This document shows positions 1 to 12,198 of a stretch of DNA of 64,000 nt, in pieces. The stretch covers positions 62,001-126,000 of the forward strand of contig VXAU01001252.1 in the NCBI GenBank assembly GCA_013399695.1, in the 5' to 3' direction. A program made the translations under genes and the position numbers. Positions within the stretch are counted from its first letter, which is position 1. Each line of letters opens with the position of its first letter. The notes beneath the pieces were generated by a model that worked only from the letters and a program-made list of their open reading frames with translations, did not search any database and was not told where the DNA came from. This DNA is from Formicarius rufipectus (Eukaryota; Chordata; Aves; Passeriformes; Formicariidae).

Positions 1-974
1 GCCAGCTTGGAAGTGGAAACATCAGTGTCAGAAGTGTCATGGTGTTTGAATTTCTTGCACAGTTCTGTTCTCTTCAGGTGATTATAACCTGGGAAATACC
101 TTTTACGACCACTGCATTTTCTCATGCACACGCTTTCTCACTGTGTTTGAGATGAGGTGACTATTGGCTTTATGTGCAGCTGCATCCTGAGGAGCTACTT
201 TTATGGATTAGTAGTTGAAAGATGTAGGAGGTTCTCTGCATAGGACAGAGAGCTCTGTGTGAACAGAAACCTTCAGAGCCATTCAGAAGTACCATTCCAG
301 CTTTTCTTTGGCTTTCCCAAACCTGATCTTCTGCATACCAGAAGGCTACCTAGATGGGCTCTGGAGATAACAGTGAAGAAGTATTTGGGATATGCGTGTG
401 TCAGCACTGTCACTAGCTTGCCCTCTAGTTTTATTTCTGGTCAAGGCTGTTGCCATCTAGCCCAGGTTTGTCCGCTCTGTGTCCCCATGCATCTTCCAGA
501 CTGGGAGCCTCGTGTGGTTTCCCATCAAATCTCACCCCAGGATCAGCTACATTTGTGTGATTCATGTTGCTGATTGGGGGAAAAATTCAAGTGAGCATTT
601 GCTTACATAAGAAAACACCTTGTAGGCTGGCTCCAGCCTGGTCCCATAGGTATGGGGTGCTAGTGCAGCTCCCCTGAATACGGCTGAGCATCCTTTGGAG
701 AGGTAGAGGGGATGGGCTCTTTCAGCTGATCTTGGCTATGGTGTTTTTGGGGTAAATCATAAGAAAGCAATGGATGTTTGCCTCCATTACCTTTGATATA
801 AATATTGCTGCTCGGTCCTGGCCATTTGACAGCATTTTCTGCTCAGCAGCCCAGTTCCAGGCACTGACAAGGCTGTTCAGTGCACAGGCTGCAGACCCAG
901 CCTCTGACTTGGTGCTGTGGAGAAGAAAGTTGAGTTTGTGCTTAAGGTACTGTGTGGGTGCCCAAGGGGGCCTC

Positions 975-1140
975 TGCAATTCCCAATTCTGCCACTAACT
1001 TCTACTGTGACCTGGACAAATCATTTAATCTCACTTTTGCTCTTCTTTAATCTCTCTCTAGTTCCCCTTTTCGGAAGAGAGGAGGGAACAGCAACAATAA
1101 CCTCCTTTGTCTTGTCTGCTATTGGGCTACATGGCTAATA
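975..1140 (+). repeat. Degraded MIR-type SINE
   Basis: The stretch reading CAATTCTGCCACTAACTTCT then GTGACCTGGACAAATCATTT follows the MIR core (GGCTCTGCCACTTACTAGCTGTGTGACCTTGGGCAAGTCACTTAA) in order and spacing. The downstream AACAATAACCTCCTTTGTCTTGTC fits the diverged GATAATAATACCTACCTCATAGGG segment. No target-site duplication is visible, as expected for so old an element. Confidence 0.6.
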
Positions 1141-4100
1141 CAGATGGCACCAGACACCTTCTATTTAAAGGTCTGCCTTCTGAAAACAGGTCTATTTTTA
1201 CTTGGTACTGAATATTTAAATCCACACTGATCAGTGCTTATAGTACCTCTGTTGGAGTATTAGATCTTTGCTGTGATGCAGCAGGTGGTAACACTCACTG
1301 CTTCAAGAGCCCGGTGGTGCTGCTGGTCCCTCCACCTCTCCCCTCACTGGCTGTGTCCTCCTTTTCCCAAGGAAACTCTCCAGCTGTCCCCTAATGTCTG
1401 TATTAAAGCAAGAGCCAGCCAAAAACTGCCCTACCTAACAGCATGAGGAGGTCAGGCGAGGGAACATATTTTACTTGCAGAGCTGACATAATTGTTAAAA
1501 GCAAACAGCTCAACATTTTTGCTAACTTACAAAATCTGGCATCTCGGGAGAACGTGTTTGGACTCAGCAAGGCCATTTTCACAGGGAAAGCATTGTGATT
1601 AATCTGCATGTTTGGCATTGCTGCTGGAGAGCCTCCTTTTTGCTTTGAACGAGATGTATATTCATGGACTGAAAGTTGCCTGGTTTTGTTTTTATGCCGG
1701 CCATGTGGTTCTGCTGGGGTGGGATGTCCGTGCACAGGCACTCGGCTCTCCCAGCTGCACCAGCACAAAAGCTCTGGTCACTGCTGCTGGATTGTCGAGC
1801 TGAGTGTGAGCTGTGATTGTATCGAGGCCAATGCAATCATATCACCTGCCAGTCTGGGGAAAAAATAGGGTCTAAATAAGATGACGAGTGAATGATGTGG
1901 TCAGAATTAAAAGGATAAACAGCATCTTTCCCTTAATGAGCTCTGTTTAACATGTGAGAAGCCCACACATGCTTTATCTGTATTCTGACCAGCGAGGAGC
2001 CTTGCCCAGACTTCATACAATTCATCACGACCGATTTGTGTAAGGCATATTTGAGATGTAAGATGTGTGACTCAACCTCTTTTATACCCTCATTAATTTT
2101 CTATTCTGCCTGAAATGGGTTCTTAGAGTGCTCATCACCAGGACGTAAGCTGGTGAAAATGGGGCATTGGGATTTCTGCTCTTACTTTTGTCACTGCGGT
2201 TGGATAAAGGGGCAGATGTACAAACACCTGGACTAGGCAGGCTGGGCCTCCTGTATCACCAGCACCCGCTTCCACCTGCAACTGCTCCCAAGCATGTGCA
2301 AGGCTGAGAATAAGGGCTGATCATTGCTATATTGTTGACAGCCTTTCCAAGAAAATTAGTGGCTGAAAAATTGGAGTTTGAAGGTTTTAGCTCATGTTGA
2401 TATTTTTGAAGATTTCACCTGAAAGTGCTAGAATAGCTGCTTTGTGTGGTGAACTTGTGTGTACATCTGTGTCTCCCATGCAGGTCTGCTCTCCTGCTCT
2501 GGTCCTCTTCTTTTTTTCCAACACTCCTACACTTGCTTCTCACTGTGTCTTTGTGTTGCACACTTTATATGTCATTCTGCTGTGATGTGTATTAACCACT
2601 CAGACTCCCAAGGGCCTCAGAAGATGAATGGCTTTATCTAGAGGATTCCAGTAATAATCCATTTGTGTATGAAATGTGCTCCTCAGTATTAGTGCTTTGC
2701 AGGGGGATGGCGTTATCTGATAGCTGCAGAGGAGGCTACGAGCAGCAACTGTGTTCTGAGCTGTGCCTCCGGCTCTCCTGATAACTCCCGACGAGTCACT
2801 TAAATCCTTTGTAGTTCGCTGTATCCAAAGGCAGATATCACTCAGCTCAATGGATGTGCTGGAAGCTGCGTGGCTTCCTGAGTTAACACCTGTGAAGCAC
2901 CTCAGCCCTCAGGAGGGTGCAACCAGGGAGCTTCAAGCAGTGAATGCAGATAATTTCCTGAGAGATGTAGTGGTGCAAGAGGGCTCGGTGACAACCAAGG
3001 GCATTTTAGGGAAGAACCCACTTCACCCATCATCACCTACAAATGCCACTTCAGATGGAACTGTGATTTCTAGTCATTTCAGGGAGTGTCTGTAGCAGCA
3101 TGGCAGCTCACTCTACTGTGCAGGGTATTGTCCACTGGCTTCAGAATTAATTTCCACCAGGCCAAAAAAATGCAGCCTGTGCCAATCAAGAAGTACAGAG
3201 CACACAGTAAGCACAGTTCAAAAGCTGCATTACCCTTATCTATTAGTAATGATCAATTAGCATGAAGGTCATTGGGCAGCCTGGAAATGAGTTAGATAAG
3301 AAGGGCAGAAGGAGGACTTGAATGGAAAGGAAATTTTTGATTCATATTCAGCATTTAAAGTCATAACTCTGTAACAGTGGGGGCGGAGGGTAGCATTAAG
3401 TAGTCCTGCTGTCACACTGACTCAAATAGAGTGTAAATTATGTTGGGAGAAGTGCTGTAGCTTTTTCCTGGTGTTAAAAGCATTATACTGTACCACAGAA
3501 GGTATTGTAAGTTGTAAGAAGTCCTCCTTGCCCTCCAGCTCACCCTGAAAATCCCTGGCCCAATTGATCCCCCTGGAATGGCACAGCACCACAGGCTGGT
3601 GGCTGCTGTCAGTGCCACCAAAAACTTAATTTTCTGGTTCCTGGCTTACACCAAAATGAGTAGGATTGACAGTGAAGGATGGTGCAAGACAGAGGTGGGA
3701 GGCTGAGCGTCTTCCTGGGCACCATCCAAGCAGGAGGTACCATTCAACATGATGGTAATGGTTTTGGGGAAGAAGAACGGATGACTTGTAACTAATTAAC
3801 TTGCACATTTTACATGGATGAGCCAAGTGTACCACATTAAACAGTAAACAGCCTTTCCTAGTGTGTATATGCACTCTAAGGAAAATAAAAAGGTATTAAA
3901 AAGCCTGTCTGAGGTTAGGTGTGCTAACCTAGGGTAGCGTGGGCCTTTCCACCTGAGTTTGTGCTGGAGCCTGGTTTCTGTTGTGGACTGTTCAGGAAGA
4001 GATGATGTGGCAGAATCATAATGCACCACCTCAGTGCTGCCTCTGCCCTGTCCTCTGCTTCAACTAAGTGTGCTCAGATTGCTGTTATCTCCACCTGAGC

Positions 4101-7100
4101 CTCCTGCTGTGACAGCAGACAGGTTGGCATGAGTGAGGAGGTGTGTTGGTGTAACATCCCCTTTGAAGGACAGGAGGTGCGAGGCCATGCCTGGAGAAAC
4201 AGTGGGGGGGTTCTCTGTGACTCCCACGGTAGCTGTGAGACCTTCCCTGGCCCCTCAGAAAGGGACCTGGCCCCACGCACGGGGGCCTCCTCCCAAGCCA
4301 GGGTAAAGGGGATCTTCCTCATAAGGTACCTCGAAGCCATTCCTGAGAATAAAAACCTGATATCTGAAGCAGCTTCTCTGGATTCAAGCAGTCAAGGCAA
4401 ACTGTGGTGCTGGCCACAGACTTCAGGCACTATGACACAATCTTCCTTGTTTTCTCATGTTGTCCTGTCCCAGGTTTTCTCTGTTGCTGTGGGGTAGATT
4501 GGTGGGTGGGTGAAAATCAGTCTGCCACTTTCCGGTGTATGAGTTTTATTTCTCCCATACATACACACAGGTGTCTGTGTGCCCAGGCTTAATACAACAC
4601 ACCTCCTTGGGCACTGGGTGTGTGCAGGGACACAAGTGCACTGTGCTTCCAGCTTCTCTTCCCGGAATACCATATGTTCTGGCCCATGAGCTTAAAATAT
4701 CCCAGTGAAATGATGTTTTAAAGCATGAGAGCACTACATGCAGGGTTCTTTCTGTTTTCTGGAGGTTAATTAACACCCTTAAGTAGAGAGATACTAGTGG
4801 AATAGGTGCTCCTGGGACCAAGCAACTGCACTGCCTGTTGAAGATGATGAAATATTAGTACAAAAGAGAACAGGTAGGGGTAGGTTAAACCCAGTGTTCC
4901 TGTCTCTGACAGTTTACTTTGATGAATGCACTCATTCACTCAGCCTCACCATTTGGATCCTGCATAATCAGAGATAACAGGCGGATGGTTTGCATGAATA
5001 ACTAAGTTTGTCATGTTTAATTTTCTTTAAAAAAAGAAACAGCCGTTGCTTTACCCTCATCCTTCAGGCCCAATACATATTTATAAATTGTCAGGAAATG
5101 AAAAGCCTTTTAACAGCACACAACAAGCATGCAAAACTACCACGAGAAATAATTGGGAGAGCAGTGAGTGTGAGGAGCAGTGCAGCACACCTGCAGCTCC
5201 TGTGGGCTCACCTCATATCACCTGGGAAGGTGGTGTGGGCAGAGGATGCTGAGCAGGCTGTCCGAATTGTTAGGAAGCATGGCACTGATACTTGCTTTGT
5301 GTTCTGCAGACAGTGCCTTCTGACAACTTGACACTGCATCAAGAAGCATTGAAACTGAAAAATAGACCTGTTTGGCAGTTAGCTAGCTGGCAATTCAGTG
5401 ACTGACTGTGCTGCTTAATATTTGATAGGGTGCTCACTTTATTGTGCTTATCCCATCACCGACAATTTCTTAAAATGGACAGAAGGTGCAGCTGGAGTTT
5501 GCATGGAGCAAAATGCTGGAGGAATGTCTTCTGCAGTGTGCTCCTCCCAGCAGCCACATTGTCCCCTCCAAAGCTGGTCCCAGCTGCCCTGGGAGCTGCA
5601 CATGGTGGAAACGTGAAGGTGAAAGGACTGACTTACTGCTAAGATGGCTTTGATCCAGGACCAACCCTTCCCAGACTGTGCCAGGCATAGATGTGGGCAT
5701 TGTGGCTGCTGTTGAACACTGCTAATACTATAATTTTAAAAAGTCCAGTCTCTTCATTGAGCAAATGATTTCTGCAGAGAATAGTGTGATATATTAAAAT
5801 GTCTGTGTAGAAAGCTCCCATGGGAGAAATTCAGAAGAAGAAAGATTGGATCACTAAAACTGAGAGAGAAAGCAGGATTCACTAATGTGACACTGAAAGA
5901 AGAAGACCAAATCTAGTTAGAGGGTCTTCTAACCAGCATGGCTTTTTTCATAATCATCCTATCAAGATGATCTTTGCAATAGGGGACCTCTGACTTCAGT
6001 ACCAATATATATGTCACCAGACACAAATCCCTCAAGAGCTAACTCAATGATATTTCAAGTAAAAACTACTAGGCAGAAGTACAATCTGATTATTGGCGTG
6101 TATGCAGCCTGGGAGGCACAGAAGATCTATGAATGCTGGAGCCAGGGAAAAGCACAGGCAGGATCACACCAGCCCCTGGCAGTGGTCCTGCTGGCTGCCC
6201 ACCACTGCCCTCCACAAGTCCCACTGATGGCACGTGCCATGCTACCACAGATCCCCAAAGAAAAGCATTCTTGAGCTGATTAGAGATCCCCCTGCTGGGT
6301 TTTAATTTGACTTCAGCATCACTTAAAATGATCCCAGAGTTGCCTTAAGTTACAATCAGTTTGTCACTTCCTGCAAAGCCCCAGGTTGCTGGCAGGGTGG
6401 GTGCTGGGATTGCTTGACATCCTCAGGGAGCCAGAGTCCCTTTTGCCCCACCTGTGCAGGCTGCAAAACTCCTGCTGAGCAGCTCAGTGCTGAAAGGCAC
6501 CGCCAATGTGTGCCTGAGTACATTTCGGAGTCAATGGTAAAAATGATAAATCTTACCAAAAACACTACTGAGGTGAAAAGTATGAAGTGTTTGCCACTAG
6601 TGGTTGTCTATAGAATAGAGAAAAATGATTTAGCAAATTCAAAACCACAAGGGCCTGTAAAATGTTGTTTCCCTGCTACAAATATATTACAGAAAAACCT
6701 TTAAAACATCAGGCCCCCTCACTTTTATAGACCATGCTTCAGCAGGCTCTTTTGCTGTGCTTGGTTTCCACCGTGTGAGCTGTGCTGTGGGTGCTATGGG
6801 AAGAGCATGGGCTTGGAGTGCTGGCATGTGGTAATGTTTGGCTGGATGAGCCCGTGGTGAGTGCTCGTGGGAATCTGGCAGAGGGTGGCTGTGAGGAGCC
6901 TGATTCTCGTTTACATCGAGGTGGCTGTACATGGCTCCCTGGGTGAGCAGGGCTCTTGCAGCAAGCATAAGTGTGTGCAAACGCTAGACCACGTAATTAA
7001 TTTAAAATCTTCTCGTGTTAACCCCAAATACTCCAATATAGATGTTGTGGCACTGGTAGACCACAGACTATGCTCTAGTCCTTCCCTGCAAAGGTGCCAG

Positions 7101-7469
7101 CAGACATCCCACAGCCCTAGTGGGGATTTCTGCTGTCACTGCCTTCCCGCCTTGGCCACAGCCCCGTACATCGCCCGAGGAGCCACATCCTACCCTCCTC
7201 TCTGAGCATCTCATCTGCTGTCTACACTGGAGAGCCTGGTCTCAAACAGAGACGTTAACATTTCTGTTAATAGGGATGTCTGTGTTGCTACATAGTCTGA
7301 ATTGGCCCCTATTACTTATTAATGAAGATCCAAAAGTGCATGTACTTAAGACCTTACTTAGCTAAGGGGAGTCTTCTAGGGCCAATTTGAGTCCTATTTA
7401 ATGACTAATGGCTACTGAGACATAATGTCCACTAAGCAGATATCACATCCTATTTAGTATTTAATGTTT

Positions 7470-7509
7470 AAATATTTAATTAATTAAACACTGCCAAATA
7501 TTTAATTAA
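7470..7509. repeat. AT-rich 14-bp direct repeat
   Basis: AAATATTTAATTAA occurs at 7470-7483 and again at 7496-7509, separated by 12 bp. Each copy is partly palindromic (TTAATTAA), and the surroundings from about 7455 are very AT-rich. No function is evident. The TAATTA cores resemble generic homeodomain sites, but that is only a motif match. Confidence 0.5.
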
Positions 7510-10056
7510 ATGCCATCAGAGCCATCCTGACACTTCCACTATGCATAATGCAAGGGAAACTGGGGCTTTCCTTACCAGCCCCACAAATCGTGCAGATTCA
7601 GCCTCACTCAGAAATAGCTGGGGTCTGTGTAGGCAAAATACCTGCAAACATACACAATGCAGAAGGTGGGATTTAAAAAATATCTCTTTTCTATTTTTTT
7701 TCCATTTTTTCTCTCAAATGAGCTGAACTAAATGCTTTGTTAGTAAATCAGGCTCTGAAGTGACATGTAGGCAGACTGGTGGTACCGTGTGCCGCAGTGC
7801 AACAAGAATGCTATGCTTGTATATTGACTTTTAATTATTTAAAAGTAAATGATTGCTACTTAGCATGGCATACCTGCCAGCAATTTACACTAGTTTTGCT
7901 TAAATATTTACTCTGCTATTCAATAAAAAATGAGTCTACTGAAGCAAAAAATGAGAACATACTGTATCACGTGACCCTCCTACCTGTGGCATGCCAACTT
8001 CACAAAGATTTATTCACAAAGAGATACTAGGTTTTGATGGTTTTCCTGGACTAAGTCAAAATATGGGTTTAAATTATCCAGTTTGACTTCCAAGTACAGC
8101 CAGGTAATAATTATCAGCTTTTGAATTTGGTTTCATATTTACTTATGGAAACCTGGCACTTAGAAATATAAGGATATTTAAATCCCAGTTTCAAAATCTG
8201 GACACCCAGCAGGTACAGAATCATTTAGGGCTGAATTGCTTATTTGAATATTTTATTGCCAAGCTCCATCCTCTGATGCATGCTGAAGCTGCTAGGTCAT
8301 GTTTCCCACTCTGTGTGGGCATGTCTCACTTTAATGTTCACACATGGGATCTCTTGCTAACAAGGAATGTGGCTACCAGTTGGAGAAACCATTAAAGTCA
8401 CATCATTTTTATGCTTGGATTCCTGCCATTTATTAATGAAATGAGGATACACATTCTGGGCTTTCTTTAGAGGATCTTACACAATCTTATTGGCTGCTCC
8501 AGACAAATGATCTTTAACTGTAAAGAGCTGATGCTCCCGTTGCTCAAATTGGGTTTTACTTATATAAACAGGAAAAAAAAAATGGACTCAATGTTGTAAA
8601 GAGTCTCTATTGTTAGGGGACCTTTATCTCTCAAGTTCAGTGATGCTTTGCTTTGTCCATTTGCATTTATTGAACAATCAGTTGCCTGAACAGCCATGAG
8701 TTTGCCTACATCTATAGGCTGCTGGGATGCTTTGAATTTTCATGTTCTCCTGCCCACTCAAGCAATAACCTCAAACTACATTCATTCCTTTCACTTCTCT
8801 GCTCCTTGCAGTCTTTGAAACTGTTATATTGCCACCCAAGGTCTGAAGTGGGAGGTAAAACGCCATCGTGCCCATGCTTTGCCCAAAAATAAATGCTAAA
8901 ACTGAGCAGGATGCAGGACTCATCCACCTCATTTAATGTAACAGGCACTTGATGGTCTTGTTTGATGTAGGTCATATCTTTTAATTACCTTTTACTTCAT
9001 TCTCATGTATGCACATGCAACTTCCCCAGCTCATTTAGAGCGGGCAGTGGTCTGTGTATCAGAAGGTGGCAGGGAGCAGGCTGCTCTGAGCAGAGAGGGG
9101 AGGGAGGGGAATAGCAGGATGCTTGTGTCTTTGGGCTTGGTCTTTCCTGCTGGGTGAGAAGGCAAGGTGGGACAGGTGAGAGAGAAGGCACGTGGTGAGA
9201 AAGCCAGGCTCTTCAGAGAAGACCGTCCCTGGCAAAGGTGGGAGTTGGGAGTGCTCTGCCAGAGCAGCGTGCGGCTGCTGCCCCCATCGCAGCTACCCGG
9301 GGACTCAGTCCCAGCTGCAGCCGAGGCCTTTCTGTGCTCATTTATTATTCAGCACGTCTTGACTGCTTAATTGAGGAGATGTGTAGCAGTCTCTATTAAT
9401 GTGTGAGCTCTTTGGGGGGAAAATTAGTGTGGACGGCAATTCCACGTCTGAGTTCTCAGTTTATAAACTCCTTCTGCCATCTTCCATCAGCCCGCAGGTC
9501 CCCCAGTTATGGTCACTGGAGATGAATGTTGATGGTGCCCTGACTGGGTTTGCATCGCTGACCGTGCCTTGTAGCTGTAGCCAAAACCAGCTCCCCTTGT
9601 CCCAGCCCTGCCTGCTCGGGCCGTGTCGCAACCCCACCAAACCCGTGCTCCCGGGACACGGCTCCCAGAGGAGGGTGCTAGTGCAGGGCTGCTTGGTCCC
9701 TGTATGCACCTCAAAGGAAACGTCTTAGTTTTGCCCCAGCAGACAAATAAAAGGAAAAGATGATTCTCTTCCCTCCTGCGGCACACGGGGCGGGTGAGCG
9801 CCCACGCAGCGCCCCATTGCCCCGAGAGCCTCGCAGACTGTCCCCTCCCGTCCTCTCACCCCCGCGAGGGTCTGTTCTCGGGAAGCAAATGTATTCCAGG
9901 TTCACTTTTCTTCTGCTGGGACGTTTTAAAGATTCAGCAACAATAAGCACAGGCAGCTCCCCAGCAGCTGTGACGAGTGCGGCAGCAGCAAGGGGCATCC
10001 TGGGGCGGGTGGCACAAGGGGTTGGAACCCGGGCAGCGCTTCTTGCGGCTGAGCTC

Positions 10057-10260
10057 CAGGTACCGCCTGGGAATGCTCTGGAACAGCCCGGGGATGCTCC
10101 CCCGACGCCTCAGGAACAGCCTGGGGATGCTCCGGTACTGCCTGGGAATGCTCCCCTGGCGCCGCACGTATCGCCTGGGGATGTTCACACACCGTCCCAG
10201 GTACCGCCTGGGGATGTTCCCCCGCCGTCCCAGGTGCCGCCCGGGGTTGCTCCCGCCCTG
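10057..10260. repeat. GC-rich minisatellite, seven units of 24-33 bp
   Basis: Seven imperfect units start at 10057, 10081, 10111, 10135, 10165, 10198 and 10231, with lengths 24, 30, 24, 30, 33, 33 and 30 bp. The shared core is approximately CGCCTGGGGATG followed by a variable C-rich tail. The two most complete units (10165-10197 and 10198-10230) differ at few positions. All unit lengths are multiples of three, so the same short peptide motif recurs in several frames, for example QVPPGDVP on the plus strand. Confidence 0.8.
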
Positions 10261-10424
10261 CCAGGGCACCCCGCCGGTCCCGCTGCACCGTGAAACCCAT
10301 CGGGAGGCGGCTCGTCCTGGGGCGCCAGCCGGCTCTCGGGGCCGGGCTGTCCCGGCAGAGCCTCCGCCCGCCGCGGCATTCCAAAGGGTCTGCTGCCACC
10401 TCGTGGGCCGCGCCGAGCCCCGCT

Positions 10425-10530
10425 TCTTCCCCGTGGGACCCGCATCTTCCCGCCGCGTCCGCCCCGCGTCCCCCCCGCGGTACCCGCATCCTCCCCACGG
10501 GACCCGCATCTTCCTCGCCGCACCCGCAGA
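10425..10530. repeat. Short GC-rich tandem motif, three copies
   Basis: Three copies of approximately GGGACCCGCATCTTCC (the middle one reads GGTACCCGCATCCTCC) lie within about 80 bp, separated by C-rich linkers of unequal length. They form the distal part of the CpG island and are probably another minisatellite seed. Confidence 0.6.
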
Positions 10531-11991
10531 CTCCCGCCTGCATCCACACCGCTCCGTCCCCATCACCCCAAAATAACGTGTTTCTCGTGCAGGAAATTCC
10601 TGGCGGGGCTGTCCGGCCCCGAGAGCCTTACCCGGGCTCTCTGCACCGACACCCGGAAACTCTGGGTTTCTTCTTCTTTGTTTTCCACGAGAATAAAGTT
10701 TGGCGTGGAAGCAACTCACTGAGGCACAACCACTGTGTCCCGTAAAACAGCTGGTGCAGCTGTGGATTAGGATTCTCCCCATTACAGTGACTAAACTAAA
10801 CCACTATATTCAGTGTTAAAATGCAAAGCTCAAAACCACTTGGCTCATTTAGGGTTCATCTTTTTTCTTTTTATTTTTTTTCCTCCCAGGTATGTGAAAC
10901 ACTACAGGAAACACAACATTTTCAGACATATGTGTTTATGGTCAGCGATTTTGTGCTTGCATGAGGACTTGAATAAATGTGTAGATGGAAAAGGCCAATT
11001 TTTTTTCTCCATGATCTCAAAATGTATATTACATTTCATTGTTTCATGTAAGATTTTATCAGGCATGTTGTTTTCACTGCACATCCTGACTTAATGCAAT
11101 GTGGCCTTCAAAAATTAGTCATAACACAGTACATCAGCCAGGAAGAGACAAACATTTCCATAAACTGCATGTTCCATCAGTGCGTCAGTGCAACCTATAG
11201 GCAGATGGTTTTGTCCAAATTCAGTGGAATCACATGTTTTCCAGATGGCTCCATGTTCACAAATAATGTGTTCCCATACAACTCTGACCCTGACACGGGT
11301 CAAACTCAGTTTTGAAGCAAAGGTATATTAGAAACAAATGTGCCACTCTTTCCCCTTGCCCCATTTCTGGATGAGCACACTACAGATTTTTGGAAAGAAA
11401 CGTCCTTAATCCTAAAATGAGATGTTAGAGTAGTTGAAGATTCACTGGCTTCCATGTGGATTTGTTGGTTAGTGGCTCCTGCTATTGTTCACAGCCCTGA
11501 CTGCAACCGGGCACCCACGTGCTGCAGGGACCTCGAGCTCCAGGGACAGGGCGAGCACTTGGTGGGATCTCAGCCAATATCCCGTGCTTGTAAAGCACAT
11601 GCAGACACAGGTTCCTCTTTGCACTGGGGCAATGCTTTCCATGCACGGTGCTCATCTCCTGGTAGGTATCTCCGGGCACTCAACACACTCTCCCATTTCA
11701 AAGAGGCAGATAAAGAGCTGGTGAGCTGCTCTGGTCATCGCTTTGCACTGTGTACCCCCTTTCCCAAGAAAGCTGGGCTGGTGCCCCAGCGGGATGTCCA
11801 AACAATGTTGGAAGGGAGCAGGGGAGCCGGCAGCTGTGCCCCCCTGTGCCTGGACCCCCGTGCTGTGTTCTGCGGGTCAGCTCCGCTTCTCACCGCGGAA
11901 ATGATTGTCAGTTGATCCTTCGCTACTTCAGTGATGCTGATCAGCTTTTGAACTGCTGCAAATGAGGCCAATCAGCATTACTTTCGTTTCA

Positions 11992-12198
11992 TTACTTCAA
12001 GAGCTTACTCATAAATTTCCTCTTATCCTGCTTCCCCTTTGGTCTGGAATTAGCCACAGCACTTGCTAGGAGCTGCTGTACCCAGTTCTCCTCCACTGGA
12101 GCCGTTTGATCTTTCCTAGGTTTAGTAATCAACTGGCAAACACGCCTTATCTTGTTTGACTTTAAGCAATACACCTTCTTGCCCATTTTTCTGTGCAT
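11992..12198 (-). other. Lys/Arg-rich short open frame, doubtful chemokine-like remnant
   Basis: On the minus strand an ATG-initiated 68-codon frame ends in LLK and a stop. It holds two cysteines (YCLKSNKIRRVC), a WVQQLL segment and a basic tail. Chemokines end with a similar order: strand, Cys, then a WVQ-type helix and often a basic tail. The frame begins just after an ACAG that could be a splice acceptor. However, the conserved Cys-x-(D/N)-P-x(3-5)-W spacing is absent, and no upstream exon with a CC or CXC motif was found. A chance open frame or a decayed pseudogene are the more likely readings. Confidence 0.15.

Larger units (their letters stand above)
1..9740. other. Intergenic DNA upstream of URI1, distal part
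   Basis: I see no convincing exon here on either strand. The open frames are short, lack paired splice signals in matching phase and look like no known family. The only interspersed repeat I can name is a degraded MIR-type SINE near 975-1135. An AT-rich patch with a 14-bp direct repeat lies at 7470-7509. In mammals the gene upstream of URI1 is CCNE1; none of its exons is recognised, so it probably lies outside the window if synteny is kept. That placement is inference. Confidence 0.5.
9740..10640. promoter_or_regulatory. Orphan CpG island with tandem repeats, about 26 kb upstream of URI1
   Basis: Base composition changes sharply from the AT-rich flanks to a CpG-dense block containing two tandem-repeat zones (10057-10260 and 10425-10530). 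CpG islands in bird genomes usually mark promoters or germline-unmethylated regulatory DNA, but no recognisable exon starts here. Overlapping long open frames run on both strands (for example 9760-10293 plus, 9934-10782 minus, 9926-10549 minus, 9977-10576 plus). They are low-complexity Pro/Gly/Arg translations of the repeats, so I do not call any as a gene. It could be the promoter of an unannotated transcript, an enhancer, or simply a subtelomere-like GC-rich minisatellite. Confidence 0.6.

Noticed and set aside
2758..2860. Possible fifth MIR (ACGAGTCACTTAAATCC)
   Set aside because: Only one short MIR-like phrase is present, without the flanking core.
9760..10782. Overlapping 177-282-codon frames on both strands in the orphan CpG island
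   Set aside because: All are low complexity and repeat-derived. Without expression or conservation none can be preferred, so only the repeat and the island are annotated.
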